From positions 1-5,514 of the forward strand of contig CAZIAB010000050.1 in NCBI GenBank assembly GCA_964537525.1: 5,514 nt of DNA, given 5' to 3'. Positions 5,174-5,514 of the stretch are shown piece after piece. This DNA is from CAYMDJ01 sp964537525 (GTDB lineage Archaea; Aenigmatarchaeota; Aenigmatarchaeia; QMZP01). Under the pieces are notes generated by a model that worked only from the letters and a program-made list of their open reading frames with translations, was not told the DNA's origin and ran no database searches. Position 1 is the first letter of the stretch. Each line of letters starts with the position of its first letter. A program made the translations under genes and the position numbers.

Positions 5174-5514
5174 ATGGCGCTAAAGGGCATGTCCACGACT
5201 CTTGTCATAATAGTCGCGGCAATAGTAATCCTGATAACCGCTCTGGTTGTCGTCACTGTTTTCGGGGGAGGCATGCAGAACTTCCTGGGCTTCCTGAACC
5301 CATGGGCCAGCCAGACAACACAATTAGCGCAGTGCCAGGGAATCTGCCAGCAGCTCTGCCTGACGCATACGGGCTCAGGACAACCCAGCGGTTGGGACAC
5401 ATACCAAATAACAGAAGGCACTTCTGTGACCTACTGTAAAGATATTATGAGTTGCAGTTGTGCTGATTTCAATATCGGGCCAGGATGCGGCACACGTTCG
5501 ATAACTAACTGTGC
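5174..5514 (+). CDS. Cys-rich, membrane-anchored prepilin-like secreted protein, 3' truncated by the window
   Basis: The frame is open from ATG 5174 to the edge, giving 113 residues without a stop. The N-terminus MALKG-MSTT is followed by one strongly hydrophobic segment at about residues 10-30 (LVIIVAAIVILITALVVVTVF) and then GGG. A Lys-Gly pair directly before a hydrophobic helix resembles the class III (prepilin) signal cleaved by archaeal PibD/FlaK peptidases, with cleavage after G5; a plain uncleaved signal anchor is the alternative. The rest is polar and rich in Gln, Thr, Ser and Cys. Eight cysteines are visible: C54, C58 and C62 (a CxxxCxxxC series), C88, C94 and C96 (CxC), C105 and C113. 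They suggest disulfides outside the cell membrane. I recognise no enzymatic domain. The start is supported by the TATA box 23 bases upstream. An adhesin, pilin-like subunit or other surface protein is likely, but the function is unknown. Confidence 0.7.
   Translation, partial: MALKGMSTTLVIIVAAIVILITALVVVTVFGGGMQNFLGFLNPWASQTTQLAQCQGICQQLCLTHTGSGQPSGWDTYQITEGTSVTYCKDIMSCSCADFNIGPGCGTRSITNC

Noticed and set aside
5134..5439. 101-aa + strand ORF overlapping the start of the Cys-rich protein
   Set aside because: It starts upstream of the TATA box in a different frame and lacks any protein-like signature, whereas the frame from 5174 has a clear membrane segment and promoter spacing.

Overview
The window is archaeal chromosome. 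It holds the C-terminal end of a PCNA-type sliding clamp ending in an archaeal-style LAPRIE tail, a Taw1/TYW1 4-demethylwyosine synthase, and the archaeal tRNA methyltransferase aTrm56. At least four genes also have a T-rich/TTTAAA-like box about 23-30 bases upstream of the start codon and no room for a leader, as expected for archaeal leaderless transcripts. Arginine is mostly AGG/AGA. I cannot fix the lineage. A Cys-rich single-membrane-segment protein with a K-G prepilin-like N-terminus would suit a DPANN-type archaeon but is not diagnostic.

Left part, + strand (1-1830), DNA maintenance: the last 53 codons of PCNA, then a complete winged-helix HTH_42 (AlkZ/YcaQ-like) protein of 390 aa, then a 130-aa stand-alone DUF123 protein of the GIY-YIG nuclease type. 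The HTH_42 protein has H-x-S where characterised glycosylases of the family have Q-x-Q or Q-x-D.

Middle, + strand (1836-3094), tRNA biology: a CsaA-like tRNA-binding-fold protein of 109 aa with its own promoter, followed one base later by TYW1 (299 aa) with all six cluster cysteines. These two form a compact operon.

Right part, - strand (5115 down to 3045): a promoter drives aTrm56 (180 aa), whose stop overlaps the start of an MFS transporter (378 aa) as ATGA. Beyond the transporter lies a 109-aa unrecognised ORF with its own leaderless-type promoter. It runs convergently into the last 50 bases of TYW1. If it is not a gene, 3095-3411 is a 317-base gap with nothing else I can name.

Right edge, + strand: divergent from aTrm56, a gene starting at 5174 encodes a membrane-anchored, cysteine-rich, probably extracytoplasmic protein that runs off the window.

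No tRNA, rRNA, CRISPR array, insertion sequence or long repeat was seen. The window is mostly ordinary housekeeping sequence. The points worth following are the variant HTH_42 motif next to PCNA, the unnamed convergent ORF, the Cys-rich prepilin-like protein, and the uniform leaderless promoter spacing.
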